Origin: Prorocentrum cordatum
Taxonomy: Eukaryota; Sar; Dinophyceae; Prorocentrales; Prorocentraceae
NCBI GenBank assembly: GCA_963575745.1
Contig: CAUYUJ010014210.1
Location: 243,189 to 307,188, forward strand
Reading direction: 5' to 3'
DNA: 64,000 nucleotides
The notes beneath the pieces were generated by a model. That model saw only the letters and a list, made by a program, of their open reading frames with translations, was not told where the DNA came from and did not search any database. This document shows, piece by piece, positions 1-11,130 of the stretch (position 1 is its first letter; each line of letters begins with the position of its first letter). A program made the translations under genes and the position numbers.

Positions 1-406
1 GCGCGGCGTCTCAGAGCTCCGAGTTGCGGGGGCCTCCTGGGGCCTCCTGGGGCCTCCTCCTGGGCCTCCTGTGGCCTCCTGGACTCCACCTGGGGATTCC
101 TGAAGCCTCTTGGGGCTCCCAGGGGGGGATATCTAACATGTGGCCGCTTGGGCCCCTCAAAATGGGGGGGGGAGGGGAGGGGCACAAGAGCAGGAAAAAT
201 CAACGAATCGACACCGGATGTGTATTAATTTGACACGTTCTGATAGGGGGCCTCCTGGGGCCTCCTGGGAGCCTCCAGGGAATCTCCTGGGGACCCCTGG
301 GGCCTGTCCTGGGCGTCCTGCGGCCTCCTGGAGCTCTCTGGCGCCTCCTGGGGCTCCCAGGGTCCCAGGGAGGATATGTAACATGTGGTCGTCTGGGCCC
401 CCCGGC
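1..406. repeat. GC-rich 12-bp minisatellite in two larger units
   Basis: Short units close to GGGGCCTCCTGG repeat at about 28-120 and 247-372. Each block is followed by a related tail (near 124-157 and 370-405) that contains ATATSTAACATGTGG and then a GGGCCC-rich stretch, so the pair forms a higher-order unit of about 245 bp. Open frames here run through the repeat and resemble no protein family. Confidence 0.75.
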
Positions 407-1330
407 TGGACCACCTCTTGCGCGGCATCTGGGAGCTCAGAGTTGCGAGAATGTCTTGTGCGAAACAAGCAGGACCACCTTGCGCACGGCATCTCAGAGC
501 TCAGAGTTGCGAGGATGTCTCAGGCGAGACGGGCCAGACCACCTCGCGCAGGGCATCTCAGGGCTCAGAGTTGCGAGGATGTCTCAGGCGAAACGGGCTG
601 GACCACCTCTTGCGCGGCATCTCGGAGCCCAGAGTTTCGAGGATGTCTCAGGCGAAATGGGCTGGACCACATCTTGCGCGGCAGCTCAGAGCTCAGAGTT
701 TCGAGGATGTCTCAGGCGAAATGGGCCAGACCACCTCGCGCGCGGCATCTCAGAGCTCAGAGTTTGGAGGACGTCTCAAACGAAACGGGCCGGACCACTT
801 CTCGCGCGGCATCTCGGAATGCAAAAGTGCGAGGATGTCTCTGGCGAAACGGGCCGGACCACCTCTTGGGCGGCAGCTCGGGGCTCAAAGTTTGGAGGAT
901 GTCTCAAGCGAAACGGGCCAGACCACCTCTCGCGCGGCATCAGAGAGCGCAGAGTTGCGAGGATGTCAAACAAAACTAGCCGGACCACCTCGCGCACGGC
1001 ATATCAGGGCTCAGAGTTGCGAGGATGTCGCAGGCGAAACGGGCTGGACCACCTCTTGCGCGGCATCTCGGAGCCCAGAGTTTCGAGGATGTCTCAGGCG
1101 AAATGGGCTGGACCACCTCTTGCGCGGCATTTCAGAACTCTGAGTTGCGAGAGTGTCTCAGGCGAAACGCGCCGGACCAACTCGCGCACGGCATCTCAGA
1201 GCTCAGAAATTTGAGGATGTCTCAGGCGATACGGACCGGACTACCTCTCGCGCGGCATCTGGGAGCTCAGAGTTTGGAGGATGTCTCTGGCGAAACGGGC
1301 CGGACCACCTCTCGCGCGGCACCTGGGAGC
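407..1330. repeat. 64-bp satellite, about 14 copies
   Basis: The landmark GAGGATGTCT recurs at 511, 575, 639 and 703, exactly 64 bp apart, and continues with small variation to about 1330. Each unit contains a GTCTCAGGCGAAACGG-like core, then GGACCACCTC and GCGCGGCATCTC. Because 64 is not a multiple of three, the long open frames here rotate through all phases and are not evidence of a gene. The core resembles the CGTTTCGCTCGAG element seen elsewhere in the window. Confidence 0.9.
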
Positions 1331-1590
1331 CACGATCCCTTGTAAATTACACTGCGTCCGAGCCCCCAGGGCCCCGATCCCTGGTATTTTACGCTGCGCC
1401 CGCGCTCCAAGGGCTACGATCCCTCGTACATTACATTGCGTCCGAGGTCCCAAGGCCCCGACCCCTCGTAAATTACGCTGCGCCCGCGCTCCGAGGGCCA
1501 CGATCCCTCGCAAATTACACGTGGTCCTCGCTCCAAACGCCACGATCCCTCGTAGATTACGCTGCGTCCGCGCTCCCAGGGCCTCCTGGG
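1331..1590. repeat. 42-bp satellite, block 1
   Basis: Six units of 42 bp, phased by CGATCCC at about 1334, 1376 and 1418, followed by TCGTAAATTACGCTGCG-like sequence. As 42 is divisible by three, each block encodes a spurious 14-residue repeat on both strands. Confidence 0.88.
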
Positions 1591-1607
1591 GCATGCTGGG
1601 GCGCCCA

Positions 1608-1910
1608 GGTCCCTCAAGTTTTGTAAAACAAGCGTTTCGCTGGAGACATCCTTTATTTTTTTGGCGGGGGGCGCACCATCCTCGAGCGGGCCCGCAACGA
1701 CTCAACATTTTCACGCTTTCCGCGACGCGTTGGACTTCATTTTGTTTTTTATAGCAGAAAACGAGGGTCCGCGGACCCCGCTATTTATCGAGGATCCGAG
1801 ATGGGGGGTCGACTTTTCTCGAGCGGTCACGCGCGAAACGCACTTTGATTTATCGAGGATCCGGGGTGGAGGGTCGACTGTTCTCGAGCGGGCACGCGCG
1901 AAACTATTTG
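1608..1910. repeat. Dispersed module with CGTTTCGCTCGAG-type core
   Basis: A roughly 100-bp module (GCCCAGG, then AAGCGTTTCGCTGGAG, then GGGCGCACCATCCTCGAGCGG) begins here and recurs at about 2668-2775 and 6107-6205. It is followed by TTTATCGAGGATCCG modules at about 1785 and 1850, again near 2885. The combination is a higher-order satellite component; no gene is supported. Confidence 0.7.
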
Positions 1911-2075
1911 TTTCACGCCGAATTTGACTTTACCTAGTTTTCATCGAGCGGAAATTCGCCGGCCCTACAGAAGTTGGCACCTGGGGGAATCACCAACATG
2001 ATCGACCCACGAACCCGGAAAGGAATATAGAAATGTAAGACATGGCAACGTTTCAAAGACACCTGATTGGGAGAC

Positions 2076-2118
2076 CGATATATTCAGCATTGCATTTAAT
2101 GCAATGCTGAATATATCG
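2076..2118. repeat. Perfect 43-bp palindrome
   Basis: Bases 2076-2096 and 2098-2118 are exact reverse complements (21-bp arms, single-base centre at 2097). The right arm lies at the start of the ~190-bp linker where other copies read GGCAAATGCAATGCTG, so the palindrome arose in this copy only, probably by an inverted duplication of the linker start. Confidence 0.9.
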
Positions 2119-2507
2119 ACCTTGATGTACCGGGCCGAATTCTGTGCTGTGCTGCGCCGTGCTGAACTGTGAACTGCGATGTGCCATGCCGCGATTGTGC
2201 GCTATAGTGTTGTGGATCGAGTCCTGCTTTGCATCCGAGTCCTGACCGAACTGATCTGGATCTTAAGCTCGAGCTTCCTGAGCACATAATAACTGCCCCA
2301 GAGCTAGTTCACAGAGGGGCATGCTAGGAAGACGCGCCGCGGAACGCTCCAAGGGACGCGCCAGGCGACGTGCCAGGGGACGTGCCATGGGGACGTGCCG
2401 CGAGACGTGCCAAGGGGACGCGCCGCGCGGCGTGCCAGGGAGACTCGCCACAGGACGCGCCACGGAACGTGTCAATGAACGTGCCAGGTTGCAATGCTGA
2501 GTGACGC

Positions 2508-2662
2508 AGCCCCCGCACTTCCAGGGCCACGATCCCTAGTAAATTACGCTGGATCCGCGCTCCCAGGGCCCCGAGCCCTCGTAAATTACGCAGGATTTGC
2601 GCTCCCAAAGCCGCGATCCCTCGTAAATTGTTTTGGGTTTGCGCTCCCAGAACCCTCTGGGC
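2508..2662. repeat. 42-bp satellite, block 2
   Basis: About four units of the same 42-bp repeat seen at 1331-1590 (CCACGATCCC followed by TAGTAAATTACGC). It directly follows a 12-bp tract and precedes a CGTTTCGCTCGAG module, the same order as at the other two blocks. Confidence 0.85.
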
Positions 2663-4429
2663 ATCCTGGAGCGCCCAGGCCCGTCAAATTTTGCAAAACG
2701 AGCGTTTCGCTCGAGACATCCCCAGAATTTCTGCGCGCAGGACGCGCCATTCTCGAGCGGGCACGCACATTCATTTGTTGTGTCCCGGTCGGGGCTCCAG
2801 ACCTCGGTTTTTCTCGAAGATTCTACTAATAATGCACCGCACCCATTTTAACAACGGAAAACGGAAGTCCGCGGACCCCGTTATCTATCGAGGATCCGAG
2901 CTGGGGGGCGCACTTTCCTCGAGCGGGCACGCGCGAAACGCATATTTTCCACGCCGGATCAAGCTTTACCTCATTTTTTATCGAACGGAAATCCGCCGAC
3001 CTCCTTCAGGTCAAAACCGCGGGTAAACCAGCTAAAAAACAGCCCTGGGCCGGCGCCCTTTCCGGGAACTAAAAGATAACCCTGGGCCCGTGCCCTTTCC
3101 GGGAAACATGATCGACCCACGAACCCGAGAAGGAATATAAACATGTAACGCGTGGCAGCGTTTTCAAAGACACCTGATTGGGCGACGGGCAAATGCAAAG
3201 CTGAGTGTATCGATCTCGATGTACCCTGCCGAGGGCTGTGCTGTGCTGCACCGTGCTGATTTGCGATGTGCCATGCCGCGATTGTGCGCTATAGCGTCGT
3301 AGACCGAGCCCTCCTTGCATCCGAGTCCTGACCGAACTCTGTCTGAACACATAGTAGCTGCCCCAGAGCTAATTCACAGGGGGATATGCCAGGAGGACGC
3401 GCCGCGGACCATCCCAAGGGACGCGCCAGGCGACGTCCCAGGGAACGTGCCATGGGAGCGCACTGCGGGACGTGCCAAGGGGACGCGCTACGGAACGTGC
3501 CAATGGACGTGCCACACGACGTGCCAGGGGACGCGCCGCGCGACGTGCCAGGGGGACTCGCCACAGGACGCGCCACGGAACGTGCCAGGGAAGGTGCCAA
3601 GTTGCAATGCTGAGTGTATGGATCTTGATGTACCGCGCCGAAGGCTGTGCTGTGCTGCGCCGTGCTAAATTGCGATGTGCCATGCCGCGATTGTCCTCCA
3701 TAGCGTTGTGAATCGAGTCCTCCTTTGCATCCGAGTCCTGACCGAACTGATTTTGATCTGAAGCTCGAGCTGCCTGAACACATAGCAGCTGCCCCAGAAC
3801 TAATAGCTAATAATTGACAAGGGGACATGCCAGGAGGACTCACCGCGAAACGTCCCAAGGAACGCGCCAGGCGACGTGCCAGGGGACGTGCCATGGGGAC
3901 GCACCGAGGCACGTGCCAAGGGGATGCGCTACGGAACGTGCCAATGGACGTGCCACACGACGTGCCAGGGGACGCGCCGCGCGACGTGGATCGAGTCCTC
4001 TGCCATGGCAATTGCCATGCCCTCTGGATCGCCGTGCTGAATTGCAATGTGCCATGCCGCGATTGTGCTCTATAGCGTCGTGGATCGAGTCCTCCTTTGC
4101 ATCCGAGTCCTGACCGAACTGATCTGGACCTTAAGCTCGAGCTGCCTAAACACATAGAAGCTGCCCCAGAGCTAATTGACAGGGGGACATGCCAGGAGGA
4201 CGCGCCGCGGACCGTCCCAAGGGACGCGCCAGGCGATGTGCCAGGGGACGTGCCATGGGGACGCACCGCGGCACGTGCCAAGGGGACGCGCTACGGAACG
4301 TGCCAATGGACGTGCCACACGACGTGCCAAGGAACGCGCCGCGCGACGTGCCAGGGGGACTCGCCAAAGGACGCGCTACGGAACGTGCCAGGGAACGTGC
4401 CAAGTTGCAAGGCTGAGTGCCTGGGCGAC

Positions 4430-4840
4430 CTGGACACGTGAAAACAAGCGTATCTCTCGAGGCATTCTCAAGGCATCCTCATGCTAGGCATCCGCCTGAG
4501 CACCTGGACACGTGCAAACAAGCATCTCGATCGAGACTTCCACAACACATCCTCATGCTAGACATCCGCCTGGGCGACGCGGGCGCGTGAAACCAAGCGT
4601 CTCGCTCGAGACATCCTCAACAAATCCTGGCGCTAGGCCTCTGCCTGGGCAACCTGGAGGCGTGAAACCAAGCGTCTCGCTCGAGACATCCTCAAGACCT
4701 GGGCACGTGAAAACAAGTATTTCACTTGAGAGATCCTTTGAATTCAGGTCCCTGGGAGAGGACAATCTTTAAGACGAAACAAGCGTTTCGCTCGAGACAT
4801 CCTCAACAAATTCTGAAAGACTAGCGTTTCGTTCGAGACA
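4430..4840. repeat. ~76-bp repeat carrying CGTCTCGCTCGAG cores
   Basis: Units begin GGACACGTGAAAACAAGCG or similar near 4433, 4507, 4583, 4659 and 4705. Each contains a variant of the AAGCGTYTCGCTCGAGACATCC element. Two further bare copies of the element lie at 4784-4796 and 4824-4836. Confidence 0.75.
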
Positions 4841-5689
4841 TCCTCAAACATGATCGACCCACGAACCCGGAAAGGAATCTATGAATGTAAAGCATGGCAA
4901 CGTTTCAAAAACACCTGGTTGGGCGACGGGCAAACGCAATGCTGAGTGTATCGATCTTGATGTACCGTGCCGAAGGCTGTGCGGTGCTGCGCCGTGCTGA
5001 ACTGCGATGTGCCATGCCGCGATTGTGCTTTCTAGCGTCGTGGATCGAGTCCTCCTTTGCATCCGAGTCCTGACCGAAGCTCGAGCTGCCTGAGCACATA
5101 GCAGCTGCCCCAGAGCTAATTGACAGGAGGACCTGCCAGGAGGACGCGCTGCGGGACGTCGCAAAGGACGCGCCAGGCGACGTGCCAGGGGACGTGCCGT
5201 GGGGACGCACCGCGGGACGTGCCGAGGGGACGCGCTACGGAACGTGCCAATGGACGTGCCACGGGACGTGCCAGGGGACGCGCCGCGCGACGTGCCAGGG
5301 GGACTCGCCACGGGACGCGCCACGGAACGTGCCAAGTTGCAATGCTGAGTGTACCGATCTTGATGTACCGTGCCGAGGGCTGTGCGGTTCTGCGCCGTGC
5401 TGAACTGCGATGTGCCATGCCGCGATTGTGCTCTACAGCGTTGTGGATCGAGTCCTCCTTTGCATCCGAGTCCTGACCGATCTGATCTGGGTCGTAAGCT
5501 CGAGCTGCCTGAGCACATAGTAGCTGCCCCAGAGCTAATTGACAAGGGAACATGCCAGGAGGACGCGCCGCGGACCGTCTCAAGGGACGCGCCAGGCGAC
5601 GTCCCAAGGAACGTGCCATGGGAACGCACTGCGGGACGTGCCAAGGGGACGCGCTACGGAACGTGCCAATGGACGTGCCACTGGACGCG

Positions 5690-6095
5690 CTCCCAGGGCC
5701 ACGATCCCTTGTAAAGTACGCTGCGTCCGCGCTCCCAGGGCCACGATCCCTAGTAAATTACATTGGGGTCGCGCTCCCAGGGCCCCGACCCCTTGTAAAT
5801 TACGCTGCGTCTGCGCTCCCAGGGCCACGATCCCTTGTAAATTACGCTGCGTCCGAGCCGCCAGGGCCCCGACCCCTCGTATTCTGCGCTGCGCCCGCGC
5901 TCCAAAGGCTACGATCTTTCGTACATTACATTGCGTCCGAGCTCCCAAGGCCCCGACCCCCTAGTAAATTACGCTGCGCCCGCGCTCCGAGGGCCACGAT
6001 CCCTTGCAAATTATACGTGGTCCGCGCTCCCAACGCCACAATCCATCGTAGATTACGCCGCGTCCGCGCTCCCAGGGTCTCCAGCTGGGGCATGC
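5690..6095. repeat. 42-bp satellite, block 3
   Basis: About nine units of the 42-bp repeat, directly fused to the end of a 12-bp tract (GTGCCACTGGACGCGCTCCC). Followed by the ~100-bp module at 6107-6205. Confidence 0.87.
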
Positions 6096-7889
6096 TGGGG
6101 CGCCCAGGTCCTTTAAGTTTTGCCAAACAAGCGTTTCGCTCGAGACATCCTCGATGTTTTGGTGCGGGGGGCGCACCATCCTCGAACGGGCACGCGAAAA
6201 CTCAACAAGATCGACCCACGAACCCGGAAAGGAATATAGAACTGTAAGGCATGGCGACGTTTCAAAGACACCTGATTGGGCGACGGGCAAATGTAAGACT
6301 GAGTGTATCGACCTTGATGTACCGTGCCGAGGGCTGTGCTGTGCTGTGCTACGCCGTGCTGAATTGCGATGTGCCATGCCGCGATTGTGCTCTATAGCGT
6401 CGTGGATCGAGTCCTCCTTTGCATCCGAGTCCTGACCGAACGGATCTAGATCTTAAGCTCGAGCTGCCTGAGCACATAGTAGCGTTGACACTTTCAAGTT
6501 CGACAGGGTGATCGCACATGGAACACTTTGCAGCATGCAACCCTGGCGCGGCTTCATCAGAAATCCAGATTCTATTCGCCGTCACCGTCTCGACTCGAAC
6601 TAACTGCATTTGGAATGTAATCCCCAAGGAATCGATCTGTACCAGGGCCGCGCCCGTGCGGGAACGCTTACGGTCCGACAGTAAACTGAGGCGGCGGCGA
6701 ACGATGGCAGAGTGGAACCTGTGCAGACATATGCTGGCCAAACTGACCGCTTTAGCCGAAGGGTGTGCTTCGCTCCCAGTTTCATCCGCCGCGCAACTAT
6801 GATGCATAAGAAATGCAGGCGCCAGCAGATATATAATGACGCGCGGCAGCAAAAAACAACAACCACAACAACTAATCACCGTGCGCCAGACGGCGCATTG
6901 GCCACTCGTGGTCCTTAAGCGTTCTTTGGAATCGGAAGTGAAGCCGCAAAACTGCGCAAGGCGAAGGATGCCCTGTGTCTTGCTTACAAACAGAAGAAAA
7001 AAAGGGGGAGGAGGAGGACGGAGGGGGAGGAGACCCGGGCCCAAATGACTAATTGCGAAAGGGCTCGGCTCACCTTGTGATTCGCGCCGGGACATCTCTC
7101 CATGACTGATCCGCCCCTGCCAAGGCCAGAACTTGTTCGGTCCAATTCTGCCACCGCCGCAGCGGCGGCGGCGTGCAGCGGCACCATCACCACAGGCATG
7201 AGCAGACGTCGTAACTATTTTGCGGGACGCGCTCTGCGCCACTGTGCGAACCGCGTGCCCCCCGCCAGCGGGGAGAGGGGCACGAGACCGCTTCCACTCT
7301 AGATTGCGGGCAAGCCGCCCTGACAATCTTCACCCCGGCAAGCGACTCCGTTCAGCAAGCGCACGCGAGGATGGAATCGGACAGGGCACGTCGGACCAGC
7401 GAACGCCCAGGGCCTCTTCGCAAACTCCAATCCTGGGGGTCGGGGTGTTTTTTTTCCTCTCCGATGTCAGCACGCCAGCGGCAGCAGGAGCGTCGGGCGC
7501 CTCCGCACGCCCCTCGCTGCGGCGTGGCTGCAGGTCGGAGAGAGGGGGGGGACTGGCGTGGAGAGGGGCACGGAGCCAAGTCCGACTGGCACTCCGATGG
7601 CCACGCGCCAGCCGCTGGGGAGGTCGGGCTCCTCGCTGCGGTGCAATGTGGACGCCCGGAGTGGGTACGGAACAGATGGGTACAGTGCCCCCAAACAGCT
7701 GTTGTCCCAAACCAACAGCGTCCGCTGTCGGGCAGGCGGCCTCCTGTCTCACACGGACACAGGCCGCGGCGGCGCGGACAGCGGGTCCTGCTCAGAATGC
7801 GCACGGACTGCTGCTGGGCATTGTGCCCGTTCTTTCCGTACACATTTCGTGCGTGCCGATGCAAGGAGGGGGAGGGGCGGGGAGGGCGG

Positions 7890-8012
7890 CGGCGGGCCTG
7901 CTTGGATCTGGCAGCCTGCAGCTGCTCGGCCTGCGCCTGCGCCTCCCTGCGCAGCACGTCCACCTCGGCGGCCTGCTTGCGCAGCGCGTCCACCTCGGCG
8001 GCCTTCTCGGGG
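7890..8012 (-). other. Coiled-coil-like coding fragment
   Basis: A minus-strand frame gives a heptad-like stretch rich in A, E, Q, R and L (for example EVDALRKQAAEVDVL, then AQAEQLQAARSKQA). It has no start, domain or continuation that can be followed. Similar isolated fragments occur near 19255, 35535, 38420, 55690 and 56220, often next to GGA/CTC microsatellites. It could be an exon relic or a chance product of GC-rich repeats. Confidence 0.3.
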
Positions 8013-8967
8013 GGGGAATCCCCCCCCGCGCCCTCGCCCATCGCCAAGCAACTAGGGGGCACACAAAACAAGCAACTAGGCATGCCCGCCGCCGGCGCGC
8101 GGAGGATGGCACGCGCCACTTCTTTCACATCCTCCCCTCCCCTCCCCTCTCGTGGCGAATGCACTGGGGGGTAGCACAGGGGGGAATCAGCAAGTTCACG
8201 AAGCTTTTTTTTTCTTGTTTAAAAAAAGCAAGTTCACGAAGCTGGTCTTCCCAGCGTCCAATCTGCGCCAGGGGGCGGCCATCGGGGCCGAAAGAAAAGC
8301 TGCACGCAGCAGATTCCGTGCCCGCCCCTGTGCCAGATCCCCGCCTCCCGCCCGACCCCGAATCTCCGAGTGGCCCTCGTCGTCTGGTCTTCGGGCTAGA
8401 CTTCGGGTCGAGAGGGGCCGCTCGGCACGAGTCGGGCACCCCTGGAACGCTGTCGACGAGGCGCAGCTGCTGGGAAGCACCCCGAGGCCGGAAGACCGCC
8501 GAGATCCGACCAGACCGTGCGCGACCACCTCGGACCTCGACCCCCTTGCCGCCCGACGCGGCTCCGACTCCTCGGGCGACAGGAAGGAGGCCCACCCGCG
8601 GAGGGCCCTCTGCCCCCCCTGGGCGGGCAGGCCTCCCCCTCCCCCATCCGCGGGGGGGGCCCTCGAGCCTCTGCCGGGCTCCCCCCGCATCCGCACGCCG
8701 GGGCCCCGCCGCCCGCGCGCGCCGCCAGGGGGGCCTCCAGACTTTTTCGGCCGCGGCACGGCAGAGGCGATCCGCTCGCGCGGTGAACAGCCCGGGTTAC
8801 GGCGTTGCGACTTGCCCCGCGTGCAAGGAGAGGCGGGGGAATCTCCGAGAGCAGGCGGCCCTGGAGCGGGGCCGGAGACGGGGCCGTTCTGGAGAGAGCA
8901 CCTTCGAGAACCGTGGCCGTTTTGGAGCGTTCCCAGCCCCCCCGCTCCAGGCCTCGCAACCTCCGAA

Positions 8968-9294
8968 TAGACATTGTAAACCCTCCCTCTCGGGGGGGGG
9001 GGGCGCAGGAGCAATTTCGCCACCCCTCACAAGGATCGTGGCCTCCGAGGGGAGGGCTGTCAACGACTGCCCCCCCCTCCCGCCCCAAGGGGCCCCCAAG
9101 AGCCCCCCAAGAGGCCCCAGGGGAGCCCAATACGCCGCCAAGGAGCACCAAGACGCTCCCAAGAAGCCCCCAAGAAGCCCCCAAGACGGCACCAAGAGGC
9201 CCCCAATAGCGCTCCAGGGCCGGCGGAATGAGCGAAGCGACTAAATAAACATTGTAAACCCTCCCTCCCGGGGGGGGGCGCAGGAGCAAGATGA
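8968..9294. repeat. Duplicated ~45-bp segment around a CCAAGA minisatellite
   Basis: ACATTGTAAACCCTCCCTC plus a G run and GCGCAGGAGCAA occurs at about 8971-9016 and again at about 9249-9292. Between them (9080-9215) lies a loose 10-12-bp repeat of CCCCCAAGAGGC type, a sequence class that reappears near 37200, 39360 and 57100. Confidence 0.75.
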
Positions 9295-9331
9295 GGGGGG
9301 TGCGGACGCAGAGGAGGAGGAGGAGGAGGAG

Positions 9332-9431
9332 NNNNNNNNNNNNNNNNNNNNNNNNNNNNNNNNNNNNNNNNNNNNNNNNNNNNNNNNNNNNNNNNNNNNN
9401 NNNNNNNNNNNNNNNNNNNNNNNNNNNNNNN
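9332..9431. other. Assembly gap (100 N)
   Basis: Exactly 100 N, preceded by a (GGA)n tract, so the gap probably hides more microsatellite; true length unknown. Confidence 0.98.
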
Positions 9432-9627
9432 GAGTGGACCTTTTTGTCACCCTGACAGGAAGGCCAAAGACCTGTCAGGGGCCAGCGACAAGGCCCCCCA
9501 AGGCAACAACAGCTAGCCGTCTTCAAACGCCAAGTCTGCGGCAACCCTTTGCTTTTTCCCGCAGCCTGGCCCCAAGCACTCGGGCTTCAGTTTCATTCAA
9601 ACCGAACGCCTGCAGACAGTCTGGCAT

Positions 9628-9890
9628 GAGGAGGAGGAGGAGGAGGAGGAGGGAGGAGAGGAGGAGAGGAGGAGGAGGAGAGAGGAGGAGGAGGCGGAGG
9701 AGGACGAGGAGGGAGGAGGAGGAGGAGGAGGAGGAGGAGGAGGAGGAGGAGGAGGAGGAGGAGGAGGAGGGAGGAGGAGGAGGAGGAGGAGGAGGAGGAG
9801 AGGAGGAGGAGGGAGAGGAGGAGGGGAGGAGGAGGAGAGGAGGAGGAGGCGGAGGAGGAGGAGGAGGAGGAGGAGGAGGAGGAGGAGGAT
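9628..9890. repeat. (GGA)n microsatellite, left flank of the DIRS element
   Basis: Nearly pure GGA with occasional GAGA and GCGGA interruptions. It stops at the exact base where the DIRS element repeat B2 begins. Confidence 0.95.
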
Positions 9891-10021
9891 CTTCCCTTTT
9901 CAGCTCAGGCAGGCCAGGGTGGGCGAGGCTCTTCGAGAGCTGCACGGCGTAAGGGCTTGCCGCCAGGGGATCTCCGATCCGCGGGCGGCCACGGACATCA
10001 ACTGAAATTTCGGACTCATCC
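9891..10021 (-). repeat. DIRS split direct repeat B2
   Basis: Outer 3' end of the element. From about 9958 to 10021 it matches 10206-10270 almost base for base (CAGGGGATCTCCGATCC, GACATCAACTGAAATTTCGG); the outer half is more diverged. Confidence 0.88.
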
Positions 10022-10055
10022 AGAGACAGAGGGAAAGCGAGGGGGGGAGGGAGGG

Positions 10056-10137
10056 AGCTTGAGCGAAACGTCAACGGAAGATCGCAGACGGGCGGCCAGC
10101 AACGCTTCCCAAGGAGCAACCCTGTTCAGAGAACGAT
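10056..10137 (-). repeat. DIRS split direct repeat A2
   Basis: 82 bp identical to A1 at 16425-16506, from AGCTTGAGCGAAACG to GAGAACGAT. It contains CTTGAGCGAAACG, one base from the reverse complement of the CGTTTCGCTCGAG core seen in the satellites. A G-rich 34-bp spacer (10022-10055) separates it from B2. Confidence 0.92.
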
Positions 10138-10141
10138 GTAT

Positions 10142-10270
10142 GCTCCCTTTTTCCAGCTCAGGCAGGCCAGGTGGCGAGGCTTCGAGACGCTGCAGGCGCA
10201 AGAGGCTGCCGCCAGGGGATCTCCGATCCGCGGGCGGCCACGGACATCAACTGAAATTTCGGACTCATCC
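10142..10270 (-). repeat. DIRS split direct repeat B1
   Basis: Internal partner of B2; it begins four bases beyond A2, giving the fused B1-A2 junction expected for an element whose replication passes through a circular junction intermediate. Confidence 0.88.
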
Positions 10271-10327
10271 AAAATGCTGCAAATTGCACAGCTAAACTGG
10301 CTACGCCGAGAATGCATCAATTATTAT

Positions 10328-11130
10328 TCACGAGTCGGAAAGCGCTCGAGCAGCACGGCCAATCAGAGCGGAGAACTGCCCAGCCCGGGACCTGGCCTTC
10401 TCGTCCGCGTACGCTCTGGCGAGGATGTTGCAGAGCTTTCGAGGATATGCTTCCGCCAACTTGGTGCGGAACCTGCCCGACGCGTCTTTCCCGGACAGCT
10501 CCTGATGCCTCTGCCCAGTGAGGACACAGACGGGCCCCACACACCTGAACTTGGCCAAGGGCGCCAGGTCGAGGAGAAACGCAACGATCTTGGTGCTCTT
10601 CCTCCAGGGCGCCCCGAACCGGCAGTACTCGATCACCTGGGCCGTGACCTGCCGGCGTTGGAGCAGGGACAGCATTGGCGGCAGCTGCCGCGCGTAGCTC
10701 AGCGCGGGGTTCTCGAGGGACCAGGGGACGAAACACTGGCAGCACAGCACGCAGAAGGATATCGTGAGCCGCGCGTACAAGTTGCCCCACTTCACTTTCT
10801 GGAAGTCGGCGCCCCCGACGGGGAGACTGGGCAGGCCCCAGACGTGCTCCTGGGACCGGAGCCGCGGGGGGCCGTTGGGGCGGTCTCGTGCCCGCGAGAA
10901 GGTCTCGCAGGGAAAGCCAGCATGCAGGCCGCAGACGAGCCCCGCCCGTATCCAGCCCCGAATGAGGCGGGCGTTCCTGGGGTCGCGCAGGTCGTAGGCG
11001 GGGCCGTACAAGATGTCCCAACGCAAGGTGGGGACATTTCCCCGTTCCACGGCGTCGGACAGGTGGCCCGAGCCCGCGAACAGCTCGAGGAACACGGCGA
11101 TGGTCGGCGCCCTCAGCGGCCCAAAGATGG
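10328..11130 (-). other. C5-cytosine methyltransferase-like domain
   Basis: C-terminal section of the pol frame. Visible motifs in family order: FLELFAGSGH (AdoMet-binding motif I, near 11090), WDI and DLRD (motifs II/III), GFPCETFS (motif IV with the candidate nucleophilic Cys, near 10905), WSLENP (motif VI, near 10710) and APWRKST (possible motif VIII). It would transfer a methyl group from AdoMet to cytosine. No ATG lies in frame between the recombinase stop (11113) and motif I, so it is probably made as a fusion. Retrotransposon-borne DNA methyltransferases are documented in dinoflagellates; whether this domain is active or targets DNA is inference. Confidence 0.75.

Larger units (their letters stand above)
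1996..6486. repeat. Higher-order repeat array of 12-bp tracts and ~190-bp linkers
   Basis: Three components alternate. Linkers of about 190 bp (GATCTTGATGTACCG, CATGCCGCGATTGTG, GCATCCGAGTCCTGACC, CTGCCCCAGAGCTAA) start near 2100, 3195, 3608, 4020, 4940, 5340 and 6295. Tracts of a 12-bp unit (GGACGTGCCANG) lie at about 2330-2490, 3385-3605, 3826-4000, 4190-4410, 5130-5340 and 5550-5690. A third segment containing ATGATCGACCCACGAACCC occurs near 1998, 3108 and 4849, with a truncated start near 6207. The order and truncations differ between copies, consistent with unequal exchange. Open frames of up to 330 codons come from the 12-bp unit. Confidence 0.85.
6487..9331. other. GC-rich stretch with no supported gene
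   Basis: Long open frames exist on both strands (one of 674 codons on plus), but they overlap, shift composition repeatedly and show no recognisable domain. An 18-bp direct repeat (around AAGTTCACGAAGCT) flanks a T/A-rich spacer at about 8196-8250. A short coiled-coil-like minus frame is listed separately. Dinoflagellate exons with non-canonical introns could be hidden here. Confidence 0.5.

Noticed and set aside
407-1330. Long open frames of 250-280 codons on plus
   Set aside because: They follow the 64-bp satellite through rotating phases and have no protein-like conservation.
3289-5644. Several 250-330-codon Arg/Ala/Pro-rich frames on minus
   Set aside because: Products of the 12-bp GGACGTGCC repeats and their linkers; the same peptide appears in different frames.
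7220-9244. 674-codon plus-strand frame
   Set aside because: Composition changes several times, it crosses GC-rich repeats and overlaps equally long frames; no domain visible.
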